A DNA stretch of 64,000 nucleotides from Cenococcum geophilum 1.58 (Eukaryota > Ascomycota > Dothideomycetes > Gloniales > Gloniaceae), in assembly GCA_001692895.1 (NCBI GenBank), contig KV748191.1, forward strand, positions 186,001 through 250,000. The letters run 5' to 3'. The notes beneath the pieces are model-generated. The model worked only from the letters and a program-made list of their open reading frames with translations, made no database searches and was not told the DNA's origin. Of the stretch, positions 47,301 through 59,188 are shown one piece after another (position 1 is the stretch's first letter; the number at the start of each line of letters is the position of its first letter). A program made the translations under genes and the position numbers.

Positions 47301-48721
47301 ATGGACCAAAAAGCTGCGAATCCCAAGTCCGCGCTGGAAGTGCTTCCTATTGAGGTGAAGCAGGCTATAATGTCTACCCTCCCAGACGTTTGGTCCTTGA
47401 AGTCGATAGCCCTGACTAGTTCCCCGTTGTACCGTGCCTTCACCGGTGCTGAGGTGCTAATCACGAGCCGGGTCCTCCTGAACGAAGTGGAATTCGACGT
47501 GCTTCCTGAAGCCGCTGCAGCATTAGAAACCTCTCGTTTAAAGCCCTGGACCCGACAACGCATACAAGATTTCGTCTTTCAGCATCTCCATAGTCGAGGA
47601 CCTCCACCGCGGAAGTGGACGTTATCTGACGCTCTCCTTATAAGCAAGCTCTACGATCATGTCCATTACTTTGCGGCAGATCTTGCCTCTAAAACGCTGG
47701 TCAAACCCCCTATCTCGACATATCTCAAGTCTGACCAAGCGCCGCTGTCACAAAATGAGATGACTCGCATTATACGCGCCTTCTACCGATTTGAGATATA
47801 CTGTAACATATTCTGCGATTTAAAGCGCACTGTCAACGTCCGAGAGCAGCGGGACATATTTTTTTCTAACTTCTCACCCTGGGAGAACGAACAGCTGGCA
47901 TGTATTCACGACCATCTCTTCCGAGTCGTATCTCCAGGTATGCAACTAGTTACAGTCGCTATTATGCTTTACTGCTAACTAGACTAGCTTTCAACGATAT
48001 TGCCGAGCACGACATCGCATGGGGCGAGTTCTCTGTTGAATACGGTGACAGAATCGACTCGGAGTTCATCCAGCACCTTCTGTCCCTTGGTTTAGCACAT
48101 CTCCATCGAATCGTCTTAGCGGAAACCTATGAAGCGCGATACAAGCTCTTGTATTCCAACTACCCACCGCATAACAGCAAGTTCCTCTACGAAGGTTTGA
48201 AAATGGCCAATGAACACGACGACGGAGTTTATCTCTCCGACTACACTCAGGACGAAGAGCTCGCCCATATCGCATCCCCGTTCGTCCAGGACTCTGACAC
48301 AGGCCCGACTGACGCATGGCGCTGGGCACATCAAGACGAGACGTGCGCACATTTCCTGAATTCTGACTCACAAAAACCACTGCGCGAGTGGGGATATGTC
48401 ATGTGGGATCGTGCTCGACTCAACAAGTGGGATACCTTTCAAATGCCTTGGGAGACTCCCCACACATCGGCTTCTGCAGGCGAAGAAACCCAACGTGTCG
48501 CTGAAATGCAGGCATCCTTCGATCAAAGATCGAAGATATATATGGCTGGAGGGAGAGGCTGGTGGAGTTTAGGAGATGAGAGCAAAATTATTTGGTCGTG
48601 TAAGAAAAACCCACGGGATAGTCGCACTTGGAGAAGGGGGCAGCGTCAAGTCAAATCACTTAGCGAGGCTCGTGGTTTTCTCGTATCGCTGACTATCCCT
48701 CGCAGAGTTCAAGCATTCTGA
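47301..48721 (+). CDS. F-box-like fungal protein, 456 aa, two exons
   Basis: Exons 47301-47937 and 47988-48721 join in phase 1 (codon G|CT, Ala213). ATG 47301 is preferred: A at -3, and the F-box-like block follows at once (about residues 12-47: LEVLPIEVKQAI...LPDVWSLKSIALTSSPLYRAF). F-box proteins usually link substrates to SCF ubiquitin ligases through Skp1; that role is inferred from this motif only. The rest (W/F/H-rich, e.g. SPWENEQLACIHDHLFRVVSP, DDGVYLSDYT, DAWRWAHQDE at about 321-330) resembles uncharacterised proteins common in filamentous ascomycetes. No signal peptide or membrane segment. The frame stays open upstream, with in-frame ATGs at 47217 and 47181 (28 or 40 residues longer). 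GC is about half and there is no RIP damage, unlike everything around it. Expression is unknown. Confidence 0.85.
47938..47987 (+). other. Spliceosomal intron, 50 bp
   Basis: Donor GTATGC at 47938, branch-site-like GCTAAC at 47974-47979, acceptor TAG at 47985-47987. Without splicing the first frame ends at TAA 47976-47978. With it, the 212-codon first exon joins the second in phase, giving ...RVVSP|A|FNDIAEHD... . Length and signals are typical for filamentous fungi. Confidence 0.9.
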
Positions 48722-48957
48722 GCTAGCTACTGCTAGGGAACTAATTGGCCAAAGGCTGTACTACCTTCTATAGTAACGCTTTGCCCTTATTCTAATGCTT
48801 AGGTATTTAAGTTTTAAGCTTATTTAAGCCCTGCAACGGTTTACCAGTGCGTAATATAGGTGGTGAGCTTTAAATTTGTCGAACTCGACTTTTTTTTGTG
48901 GGCGCCAAGCCCCCGATTTTTCTAAACACTTTTGCAAGCGAGAAGAGCCGAACGTCG
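48722..48957. other. 3' flank of the F-box-like gene
   Basis: No gene. Mixed sequence with an internal AT-rich part. TAAATTTGTCG at about 48872-48882 equals the first 11 bases of the DNA transposon's inverted repeat, and the following C-rich/ATTTTT words are loosely similar too, so a decayed related terminus may lie here. No canonical AATAAA was seen. Confidence 0.4.
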
Positions 48958-49104
48958 CGCATCTCCCACCCCATCAAAACGATACACCCTCTATAACTTT
49001 ACCAATATAGCTTTATATTTTAAAAATAGGGTCCTATTATAAAATATAAAGCTATATTGGTAGGGTTATAGGGGGTATATCGTTTTGATAAGGTGGGAGA
49101 TGCG
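48958..49104. mobile_element. Near-perfect 147-bp palindrome (hairpin MITE candidate)
   Basis: CGCATCTCCCACC...CATCAAAACGATA...ACCAATATAGCTTTATATTTTA is followed by its inverted complement, ending GGTGGGAGATGCG. The arms are about 70 bp with few mismatches and meet at AATAGGGTCCTATT. No coding capacity. Such foldback units are typical of non-autonomous DNA elements, but a target duplication is not evident. It lies 237 bp past the F-box-like gene stop, so it could also affect transcript ends. Confidence 0.75.
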
Positions 49105-49457
49105 AGTTACCGATATTTCGGTGATGACTGTAGTGTATTCTTGGCACAACAAAATTTGCAGTAGCCCAGCCCCTAGATAGAACATGCGGATCGATAGTAC
49201 CCCCTAACGAAAATTTTGACCCGAGTTTATAAGTAATAAGTCAATCAATTAACCCAAAGCTTTAATTTAGAGCTTTATTATATAGACTTTAATTAATATA
49301 TATAGAGATAAGGTTTCTAAGAAGAGATCCCCTAGAACCCCTCTATATAGAGCTTTTGCTTAATTTAGAAGTAGTAGTAAGATTAAGGCGCCTTAGTTAC
49401 TGCTAGGTAAAGATCTCCTATAGTAACTAAGGCGCCCTACTTAAGCTAGGCTTAAAG
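49105..49457. other. Spacer with a 14-bp hairpin
   Basis: Contains the right copy of the 20-bp direct repeat (about 49113-49131) and a perfect stem GGCGCCTTAGTTAC (49387-49400) / GTAACTAAGGCGCC (49423-49436). No gene. Confidence 0.5.
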
Positions 49458-49665
49458 TGTTACGGCACTGGCAGAAAATGGCAGAACTTAGCAGAACTTT
49501 ACACTAGCAAGTTGCTATAGATTACCACATATTACGGTCACGTAACACGAAGATCTTATAAAACATTAAGCGGCGCTACTCTTCTTCTCCTTCCCTTTCC
49601 CTAGCTTCAGATCCTTGTTTATAGACAATCTAATTATATAGGCTTACGTGTCCCTTATACCGTAC
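49458..49665 (+). repeat. Probable 5' LTR, about 208 bp
   Basis: Starts TGTTACGGCAC and ends near CCGTAC next to TGGTGCC. Repeated TGGCAGAA words near its start. No partner in the window, so the limits are approximate. Confidence 0.5.
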
Positions 49666-49668
49666 TAG

Positions 49669-50016
49669 TGTCACGGGACACCCCCGTGACACCTTGCACA
49701 CGTCCACCTATTTTCACCGACTCAGCAATTAGAGACCAACCGCGAAATGGCAATCTAACGGCAATCTACGGCATTCTGCCATATTCTGCCAAGTTCCACC
49801 GAATTCTGCTAAGTTCTGCCAGGACTACGACCTGAACCCTATTCTGCTTATATACGTATTAACTAAGTAACTAAGTTAACGATATATGCCCTTTCTTCCC
49901 GTTTTCCTACCTTCTTTCCTTACGCAACGTTTTAACTTTATTACGCAGTTTATATATATAGCTTAATAATACCTACTTCGCTATATATTATTACCGCTTA
50001 TGCTTACTCCGTAATA
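49669..50016 (+). repeat. 5' LTR, 348 bp, with terminal hairpin
   Basis: The first 23 bp form a perfect 9-bp stem with 5-nt loop that includes the terminal TG (TGTCACGGG...CCCGTGACA). Confidence 0.9.
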
Positions 50017-53000
50017 CTACGTTATATTAAAAACTTACACTACCCTCCGAAAATGCAGAACGACCCTAAAGCCCCCGCAACGGCCGACGCTATTATAGCT
50101 GCACTTTAAGAATAATTAGTAGGTATACAGAAGTCCTTTATAGACGCCCTTGCACAGTACTAAGCTACTTTAACTTAATAGCAAGCTAAATAAAAAGCAC
50201 GATAATAACAATTAATTAAAGCACTTTAAGAAGAAGTCCGTATCCTTAAGATGTCTATATTAAGGCCTTAAGACTAAACGCCATCTTTAGAGATGAATAC
50301 GCGGAACATAAGCCCCGAATTAGTAGTAGTTACTCACCCTATAGAGCCGACTACTGCACTAAAATAATCTAAGAAACTACTAGACCCCCTAGTATTTACC
50401 AGTAAATAATAAGAGCTTTAGTTATTTTTAAGCCGGCTTAAGAATAAGCTAACTAGTAATGCTAATCGCTACCTAACTAAAGCTAACTAACTCTATTACG
50501 CCCTAAGTTAACTAGGAGAAGACGCAGCTAACCTTATTAAACCTCTTTAACCAAACTTAGTATAAAGCCTAGTTACACTTCTTAAAGCCACGTATAGTAA
50601 CCTAAACCGCTAAGCTACCGCTTAAAGAAAGATAAACCAAATAACTTAAGAAAAGAAAAGTTTCCCAGTATACTTCTCTAAATTTAACTACTACATAAAG
50701 GAAACAGGCTGGAATAACTCCGCACTAATTAACAGCCTTATTAAATTTTTAAGCCCTAAACTAAAAACCTCCCTAATAGGCGTAGACCTTCCGGAAACTC
50801 TTAATGCCTATATAAACGTTATTAATAAACGGTATAACGATATACTACGCCTTATACTAAAGCCCGTTTATTAGTATAACACAATAACCCCGCGAATATT
50901 TATTAAGTTATTATCTTAACCTAAGCACCCTAACGCCATAGATATTAACACTAGGACCCTAAAATACGCCCTATTAGGGTCCTTTAAATAAAAATAACGC
51001 ATTAAGCTAGGCCTCTACTTTAAATATAGAAGTGGCTCCTACCTCTTAAACTACTACTTCATCTCTATACCCCGAAACGATTTATAAACGGCTAGCACTG
51101 GCAGCTATTTACCACATTAATCTTCCAGTTACCGTCCCCGATCTTTATCTAGTTCTACCCCTATATTTAGTAAGCACCATTTATAAGGACGAAGCTACAG
51201 CCGACGTCCTATAAGAACCCCACCCCAATTACCTCTAAAAGGAAGGTCTTAGAGCTAAGTCGCTCTCTAGGACAGCTCTGCTATAGGATCTCGTTAAACG
51301 CATTTAACGTTATAAACTCCAACTCTTGGAACTATAGCATAACTATTAACTGCCGTCTTTGGCAAAATAGTTAATAGGCTAATACTTAAATCCTAATCAA
51401 CATAGGAGCTAGCGGCATAGGATTTATTAATAAGATCTTTATATAAAATAATAATTTTACCTTAACCCCCCTTAACCGGCATATTAATATATTTAGATTT
51501 AATGGCAAACGCACCATCTTAGGCCGTATTACCTATATAGTATTCCTAAAACTCTAATACCTAAACTATAAAGAATTAATTAAACTTTTTATTACTACCC
51601 TTAGTTACTTAGTAATCCTAAAATAACCCTAGATAAAGCTATATAAGGTAACTATTAATTAAGACAATCTTAAGCTTCTATTTACTGCCTCCTATTATAA
51701 GTAGAAGTGCCTTATAACTCGCCACTTAGACCCAAAACTAAAATCTAAAAAATCCACTAGAATCTACTAGTCTAAAATTTCCACAACTGTCTACCCCGTA
51801 CCTAAGGAATCTACTAAATTCCACCAACCTAGGAATTCCACTAAATTCCACTAACGTAAGATCTCCACCAATGCTTACTCTACGCCTAAGAATTCTACTA
51901 ACATCCACCAAGGACCCGAAAACTTCACTAAATTCTATAAGTTATTACTAAGTACTACACCGCCCCGAGCTAAGTAAAAGCTTAAGCTCTATACACGGAA
52001 ATACTAAAAGGACTAGTATTTCACTATAAAAAGGATTCTTAAAGAACCCAAACCTAAATCTAATACTAACTCCGTACCTAATACTAAACCTAAACCCGAA
52101 TAAAAAACTATAGACAACCTAAGCGAGTTCAGCACCCTAGATATCCGCATAATTAGAGCTACCCCACTAGCGCAACTTACTAAGAAACCTGAGTATACAA
52201 TCTTCGCTGTTATAATGGCCAATATTAAGAAGGCCTTAGCATTAAAAAAGTATACTAACCCTGCTACGAAGGTACCAATAGAGTATTATTATCGCCTAGA
52301 TGCATTTTCACAAAAGGAAGCCGATAAGCTACTAGAACACCAACTATACAACCATAAGATTATACTCGAAGAAGGAAAGCAGCCTAGATTTAAACCCTTA
52401 TACGGAATATTTTAAAATAAACTCTAAGTGCTATAAAAGTATTTAGACAAGAACTTAAGCAAAGGATTTATTAGAGCAAGCTCGTCGCCTATAGCCGTAC
52501 TAGTAATCTTCGTTAAGAAACCCAGCGGTAGTTTGCGCTTCTGTATAGACTACCAAGCTCTTAACGCCGTTACCGTTAAGAACTAATATCCAATCCCGTT
52601 AATATAAGAGATGCTAAACCGAACTAAGTAAGGCTCGTTACTACATAAAGCTTAATATTATCTCTGTATTTAACCGTCTCCGCATTACAAAAGGGGACAA
52701 ATAGCTTACTGCATTTTGTACCCAATATGGACTATTTAAGTACTTAGTAACACCCTTTAGCCTCACAAACGCTCCGAGCTCGTTTTAACATTATATAAAT
52801 AACACCCTACGCCCCTACCTGGACATCTTCTGTACTACTTATATTAACAACATCTTAATATATAGTAATAATCTGACCAAATATCAAAAATACGTTAACC
52901 TTATTCTATAAGCCCTGTATAAAGCTAGTCTATAATTAGATATAGATAAATACAAGTTCTATAAAACGGAAGTCTTATACCTTAGACTTCTTATTTCTAT

Positions 53001-55247
53001 AAACAGTATACAAATAGACCTAAAAAAAGTCGAAGCAATTATAAACTGGTAAGAACCCGAGAACGTTAAGGACGTAAGAGCCTTTATAGGATTTGCTAAT
53101 TTCTACCAACGGTTTATTAATAACTTCTCCGCCCTAGTTTTACCCCTTATAGCTCTAACCCAAAAGGATAAAGTCTTTATCTTTAATAAGGAATATAAGA
53201 AGGCCTTTACCTATCTAAAGGTTATATTTACTACTGCGCCTGTACTCTAATACTTTAACCTAAACCAAATAAGTGTTATAAAAGCCAACTTATCTAACTA
53301 CGTTACCGGAGGCATCCTGTCTTAGTATAATAAGGATGGAGTATTATACCCTATAGCATACTTCTTAAAACAACTAAGCCCAGCTAAATACAACTACGAG
53401 ATCTACGATAAAGAATTATTAGCTATTATTAGGTGTTTTAAATAATAGCAACCCAAACTAGAAGGCGCTAGATTTCTAATTAAGGTCCTTAGCGACTATA
53501 AGAACCTATAGTACTTCACAACCACAAAACAGCTAAGTTATTATTAGGCCCGCTGGTTAGAATATCTGTTTTATTTCCGATTCTTAATTATATACCGCCT
53601 AGGCATCTAAGGTTAGAAGCCTAATACCCTAACCTAACGCTCGCAAGACGCGCCAGCCCTAAAAGAAGCGCGCTCTTACCGAAATCAGACCCTGCTTCGC
53701 CCTAAACTATTTAACCCTCCCACTAAAGATCTTACGGTACACATCCTTAAAATAACTAATTGATTAATTAAATAGATTATAGTTAACGAATACCTAAATA
53801 ATAAGTTTATTTAAGAGACGCTTAAGCTAATATAAAATAGCATTAAACGCTCTAAAAAGATTTTTCTAAGTAAATATAAAGCCCGCGGAAATCGCTTATA
53901 TTACTAGAACCGTCTAGTTATCCCTAATTATAATAAGCTTAAGCTTAAACTCCTTAAATACGTATATAATCTACCTGTCGCCAGCCACCCAGGCTAAGAA
54001 AAAACCCTAGAACTACTCTAACGGGAGTATTATTAGCCGAATATATATAATATAACACGAAGGTACGTCTCTAGCTACTATACCTGCTGATGAGCTAAAG
54101 CCTTATATAAGACGTATAACGGTCTTTTAAAGCTACTACCCGTTCCGGACCGAAGATAGAAGGATATCTTAATTAACTTTATTATTAACCTTTCTAAGAG
54201 TAAAGGCTATACGAATATTATGGTAGTTATAGACCGACTATTTAAAATAAGACACTTAATTGCCTAACTATTCCTAGATTACATATAGAAACTCTACGGA
54301 CTCCCTGAAACGATTATCTCTAATAAAGGCAGCTAGTTTATCTTAGCATTCTAAAAGGAACTAACTACTTAACTCTGTATTAAAGCACTATTGTCTACCA
54401 TATATTACCTAAAAACGGATAGCTAAATAGAACGCGTAAATGCTATAATGGAACAGTATATTCGGATATACACGTCGTATTTATAGGATAACTGGATTAA
54501 CTAGCTCGCATTTACCGAGTTTACTATAAATAATTCCGTCTTAAAAACTACGAAAGTCTCCCTATTCCTAGCCAATTACGGCTAGCACCCGCGAATAGGT
54601 TTTAAACCCTTTAGTAATGTCCCTTACCCTACTTATTACGCCTTATAAGTTATAGAAGCAAATAAATTTATAAAAAAGATAGAGAAACTACAACAGTTCC
54701 TTACTAATGAGATAATATGGGCTTAATCTGTTTATAAAGCCGCAGCAAATAAGAAATAAACCCTAGCACTAGCCTACCAAATTGGTGATTTCGTCTAGCT
54801 AAATATAAGAAATCTAAATATAAAACGACCTATTAAGAAACTTAATTAGAAGAACGCTGGCCCTTATAAGGTTAAAAAGGTTATCTTTCCTTATGCCTAC
54901 TAACTAAAGCTCCCTAATACAGTTAAAATCCACCCCGTATTCTATATGTCAGTCCTCCGCCCTACTACCCCTATATTAGACGCCCTGCCTAGACAGATAT
55001 AAGACCCTCCCCTACTAGTTGAAGTGGATGATAAGAACAAGTACTTTGTTAAAAGAATTAACGATATTAAGTATAATAAACGGAAACGCTAATATATATA
55101 TCTTATAAAATGGAGAGGCTTTACTAAGTCCTTATGGGAACCCGTTAACTCTATAGGACTTATATAAGCCGTAGAAGACTTTTATAAACTCTACCTAGAA
55201 CTACCACAGCCCCATCTCGCAGAAGCTTGAGTTTAAAGGGGGGGTAC

Positions 55248-55595
55248 TGTTATGGGACACCCCCATAACACCTTATACACGTCTACCTGTTTTTACCAAC
55301 TTAGCAATTAAAGACTAACCGCGAAATGGCAATCTAACGGCAATCTACAGCATTCTGCCATATTCTGCCAAGTTCTACCAAATTCTACTAAGTTCTACTA
55401 GGACCACGACCTGAACCCTATTCTACCTATATACGTATTAACTAAGCAACTAAGTTAACAATATATACCCTTTCTTCCCGTTTTCCTACCTTCTTTCCTT
55501 ACGCAACGTCTTGACTTTATTACGCAGTTTATATACATAGCTTAATAATACCTACTTCGCTATATATTATTACCGCTTATGCTCACTCCGTGACA
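55248..55595 (+). repeat. 3' LTR, 348 bp, with terminal hairpin
   Basis: Pairs with 49669-50016. The terminal stem is also perfect here (TGTTATGGG...CCCATAACA), although both arms differ from the 5' copy. Confidence 0.9.
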
Positions 55596-57732
55596 ACTGG
55601 TGCCTTAATTAAATAAGTTGCTAATATTATCTAAAGCTTATCTACCCTTTCTTTTTAAGAAGGAACTTAAATATATCTAAAGACTAAAAACTAGACTAAG
55701 AACTAGATTAAGAACTAGAATAAGAACTAGAACTAAAAAATATAAAAAGAATATAAACCTTTAAAATCGGATAAGCACGGACTAAAACCCCTAAAGAATT
55801 TACGTAAAATTATCTAATACCTCTACCACTATGCTAAGAAATACAATAGCTAGTAAAGCAGCTATAGGACCTTTAAATACCTTAGATAATAAAATAGTTA
55901 ATATCTTAAACCCCTAGGCAGAGCTAGCAGCAGCTAATACTAAGATTAAATAATTATAAGAGCTGCTTAAAGCTAGAGATACCCCTACTTCTATATTTAG
56001 TAATAAATTATTAAATACCTAAAGACTTACTACGGTCCTTAAGGCCCTATCTTAGTGCTTTAGTAGACCCACTAAGCCCTATATAGCACTATCGCGGTCT
56101 ATAAAGATCGCGGATCCCTTATTACTTATAGATAGAATATACTCTATATTTAATAACTAGAAGCTCTAACTATAAGATAAGCTTAAAGTTAATACTAACT
56201 ACTTTCCTACCCCTTAGGCCTAAATAGCCTATATCTTTAGCCGTACTAGTAGGGATACCTAAACGTACCTACGCCTGTAATACACCAAGGACTTAATAAA
56301 CCCTTTTGCCTTTAAAGAAGAAATAATTAACTACTTATCTTCTATTTATAAGGACCCCTTTAAGGTATAAAATACCTGCCTTAATTATAAAGGCCTAAAT
56401 ATAAAAACAATGAAGACCTTTTTAGTCTTTTAGACCCGCTTTTTATACTTTACTAGCTAAGCCTAAATTCTCTAAGAAGATTTAATGCTAGACCTATTTA
56501 ATAAGCTTACCCTAGACCTATAGCGGGCCGCATTACTAGTTTTTACTACTATATAGACGCTAAAGGAACTTATAGATTAGTACTTGGCTATTAACTAAGG
56601 CCTCTATTAAATTAAGATATGCGCTAAATGGTATAAAGCTAGAAACCCTCTAAATTAAACGATAAATAATATAAGAATGTCCTATAGTGCCCTAGCATAA
56701 TTAGCAACTCCTATAGTACTAGCTATATAGCCTACCGCTAATATAGTAACTAGCTATGCGGCCAGTCCTACCGTAGGTCTAGTAAATACTTAGCCTATAT
56801 ATAGCGGCCCCTATATATAGGCCCTTAGTAATTAAGACGCCTACTTCTCTTATAGCTAAAAGGGCTATATTATAAAAGACTACCTAATAAATATAAAAAG
56901 GGACGAAGTTTTATTAATTTAGGAGAATAGTATGAAGTTAAAAAAAGAGGAACCCTAAAGAAAGACCTCTCTCTAGGGTTAAAAGGGATTAATATATTAT
57001 ATATTAATCTAGGTTAGCTAGTTAGTAGAAAAAGCTGTACTATCCCTTACACTTTATTCTGTAATAAATATTAAGTTTTAACCTTTACTTTAGCGAACTA
57101 TAAAGTAAATATTTTTACCTTAATAGATACCTAGTACGTTATAAAGCTGGCTAACTTTTTAAATATACCCCTTAAAGAACTACCTAAATTAATTCTTATT
57201 TATAGGTATAACGGACAGATAGGGCTACCTATTACAACTATATTGCGGATTTACCTTTATATTTATAGATAAAGGTAGTATAATATCCCCTTCCTTATTA
57301 CGGACCTAGGAAGCTATAATATAATCTTAAAGAGAAAACGGCTAGCCTATTTAGGTTTATAGCTTAATATATAAAGTAAACAGCTTATCAAGTCTCTTTC
57401 TTTAGTTTTAAGATACTTTTTTTTTAATATTTAAGAGATTTACTTAATTAAAGCTATTAGGGTACCTTAGAAACCTATATAGTAGTAAAATATAGAAAAG
57501 AAAAATTAGATAATAATGGTAAGTTATTATAATAGGTATATAACTATAATATAACCTTAATATATTTAGGCTATAACTATACCTAAGGACCTAGAAAATA
57601 GGTACTAGCTTTATATAATATAGAGTTTAATAATATATAGCTAGATAATATTAAGGATTGTGTTAGGAATATAGGTAAGTTGCCGTCACGTAAGGCACGT
57701 TACCATTACGTGTCGCCGCGGCACTAGCGTGG

Positions 57733-57755
57733 CGAGGAGCCTTAAGCTCCTCGCC
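57733..57755. repeat. Perfect 9-bp hairpin in the probable LTR
   Basis: GCGAGGAGC, loop CTTAA, GCTCCTCGC. GC-rich within AT-rich surroundings. It could act as a transcription-end or RNA-packaging structure in the element; the role is inference. Confidence 0.65.
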
Positions 57756-57946
57756 CTTCCTTAAGTAAGGAAAAAAAATAACAATTATTATACTATCTAC
57801 GAACCGTAGCTATGTGATATTACCTTATATAACTAACACTAATTAGTAGTTAACTTTACTGTTATACTATAGAATAGCTAGGTATTCCACTAAGAAGAAA
57901 AAGCCACTATACCAGTACTACTCGTGCTAGAGGAAGCTGTCTTTTA

Positions 57947-58119
57947 AGGTTAGAACTGGTCCTAAACCTTAAATAGAACTCTTTTATAAATCTAAGGATT
58001 TAAAGGCTAGAACTAGTCCTAAGCCTTTTTAAGATTATAGATTCTTACGTCTATTATATAAAACAATACGCTTTATAAGTTTTTGTAATTTAAGGCTAGA
58101 ACTAGTCCTAAGCCCTATA
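57947..58119 (+). repeat. Three copies of a 25-bp imperfect palindrome, plus ACGCGTAC repeats downstream
   Basis: AAGG(C/T)TAGAACT(A/G)GTCCTAA(G/A)CC(T) occurs at about 57948, 58001 and 58093. Each copy can fold on itself (AAGGCT...AGCCTT). Three ACGCGTAC(C/T)AAA words follow at about 58139-58200. The block lies between the probable LTR and the Gag-like ATG. Confidence 0.7.
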
Positions 58120-58778
58120 ATTGTAAATATACGTTATAAACGCGTACCAAACGACGAACGCGTACTAAATAATAATTATATATTACAAACGCGTACTAAA
58201 TGATAATCCCTATATTAATAACACTTTCCTCCCTCTAAAAACATGGCTACGCCTACTTTAAACAACTGGGAAGACTTCTTACTACTAGGGGTAGCTGCGT
58301 ATGCGAAATTTATTAATGAAAATTGGAATGAATTTACTATTAATATAACAACTTATACCGCAAAATAAGTTAATAGCTTTCTCCTATATTATATCCTATT
58401 TTACTAAAGTAGACATTACGCCAATTTATAACTGTGGGAATATTTTAGGGAGGATTTTATAGGATGGACCGCCAACACTTAGGCACTTAGTAATATTAAT
58501 ATTATTTAGGATTTCTAAGACTTCCTTTATAGGAATGGGGTATATATTGCTAAAAATAGTAATATTTAGGCTGTTATTATTAGTATAGAAGAACTAGTAT
58601 AGACGGAAGCTAAGATTATATATTAACTATAGAAACCTAAAAACAACCTATATTCTTTAGAAGGCAACTTTAATTTATATTAAAACCCCTAAAATGCTAA
58701 TCCCCTACCTAGAGGTACTTTTCTACTAGGAGGTGCTCTCCTACCTAAAGGTGCTTTTCTGCTACCCCTATAACAAAG

Positions 58779-59188
58779 CCTTATAGTAGGAACTACGGTG
58801 GACTTATTAATGGGCTAGGTATATAGGTAAATAAGAAGTTAATAACGTAATAATAACTGGTAGAGTAGTTGCCTAATAGATTAACTCTAATTATATTCTA
58901 AGATTTACTACAAAGGAGAGAACTATCTAGGTAGGGACTATAGTCCTTTAAATACACAACCNTACTNNTAAGAAATCCCCTTTATATATAAGGTACGTAT
59001 TATATATATTATATATACGTTCCCTTTATATACTGCGTATATTACGTATAACGTTATATAACCTTAGCTACTATTCCTTATTATATAGCTCTACTAGTTC
59101 TATTTTAGACCGTGCCTAAATTAACTAATTAGCTTCTTCCAACTCCTCTTTAAGTAGTTATAATATTATACTTAAAGCGTCCATAACA
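58779..59188 (-). repeat. 3' LTR of family G copy 3, about 410 bp
   Basis: The plus strand starts TATAACAAAGCCTTATAGTAGG and ends AAAGCGTCCATAACA, inverted relative to 42140-42559. Three Ns near 58962-58978. Confidence 0.88.

Larger units (their letters stand above)
49669..55595 (+). mobile_element. Gypsy chromovirus-type fossil, full length, 5927 bp
   Basis: LTRs of 348 bp (49669-50016, 55248-55595) are bordered by ACTAG (49664-49668) and ACTGG (55596-55600), a 5-bp target duplication with one transition. The interior has Gag (from about 50053), protease (about 51380-51660), the RT-proximal linker (about 52200-52430), reverse transcriptase (about 52480-53000), RNase H (about 53150-53620), integrase (about 53750-54650, zinc region near 53960-54120) and a chromodomain near the end (about 55020-55215, YLIKWRGF). 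Purine tract AAAGGGGGGG precedes the 3' LTR. Broken by many RIP-like changes, though some segments remain open. Confidence 0.92.
49458..57660 (+). mobile_element. Gypsy-type fossil (5' part), split by a later Gypsy element
   Basis: An LTR-like block (49458 to about 49665, TGTTACGGCACTGGCAG...) continues after the inserted element as TGGTGCC, a plausible primer-binding site, and then a Gag-like frame (about 55830-56960, with SIKIADP, YFPTP, INPFAFKEE and a knuckle-like block near 56840-56900) and a protease-like part (about 57060-57350, FTLIDT). Reverse transcriptase onward is not present before the next element starts at 57661. The element at 49669-55595 sits inside it. Many breaks. Confidence 0.65.
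57661..58778 (+). mobile_element. 5' part of another LTR-type element (LTR, leader, Gag-like start)
   Basis: TGTTAGGAATATAGG at 57661 and ...GGTATTCCACTA near 57892 could be the ends of a 232-bp LTR (inverted GGAATA/TATTCC). A leader with three palindromic repeats follows, then a Gag-like frame beginning at ATG 58243 (MATPTLNNWEDFLLL), broken further on, with a repeated Pro-Arg/Lys-Gly-Ala-Phe-Leu-Leu word near 58708-58775. The next element starts at 58779. Family (Copia or Gypsy) cannot be fixed without pol. Confidence 0.45.

Noticed and set aside
47285-48380. Several antisense open frames opposite the F-box-like gene
   Set aside because: They are shadows of well-composed coding DNA on the plus strand, with no introns or domains of their own.
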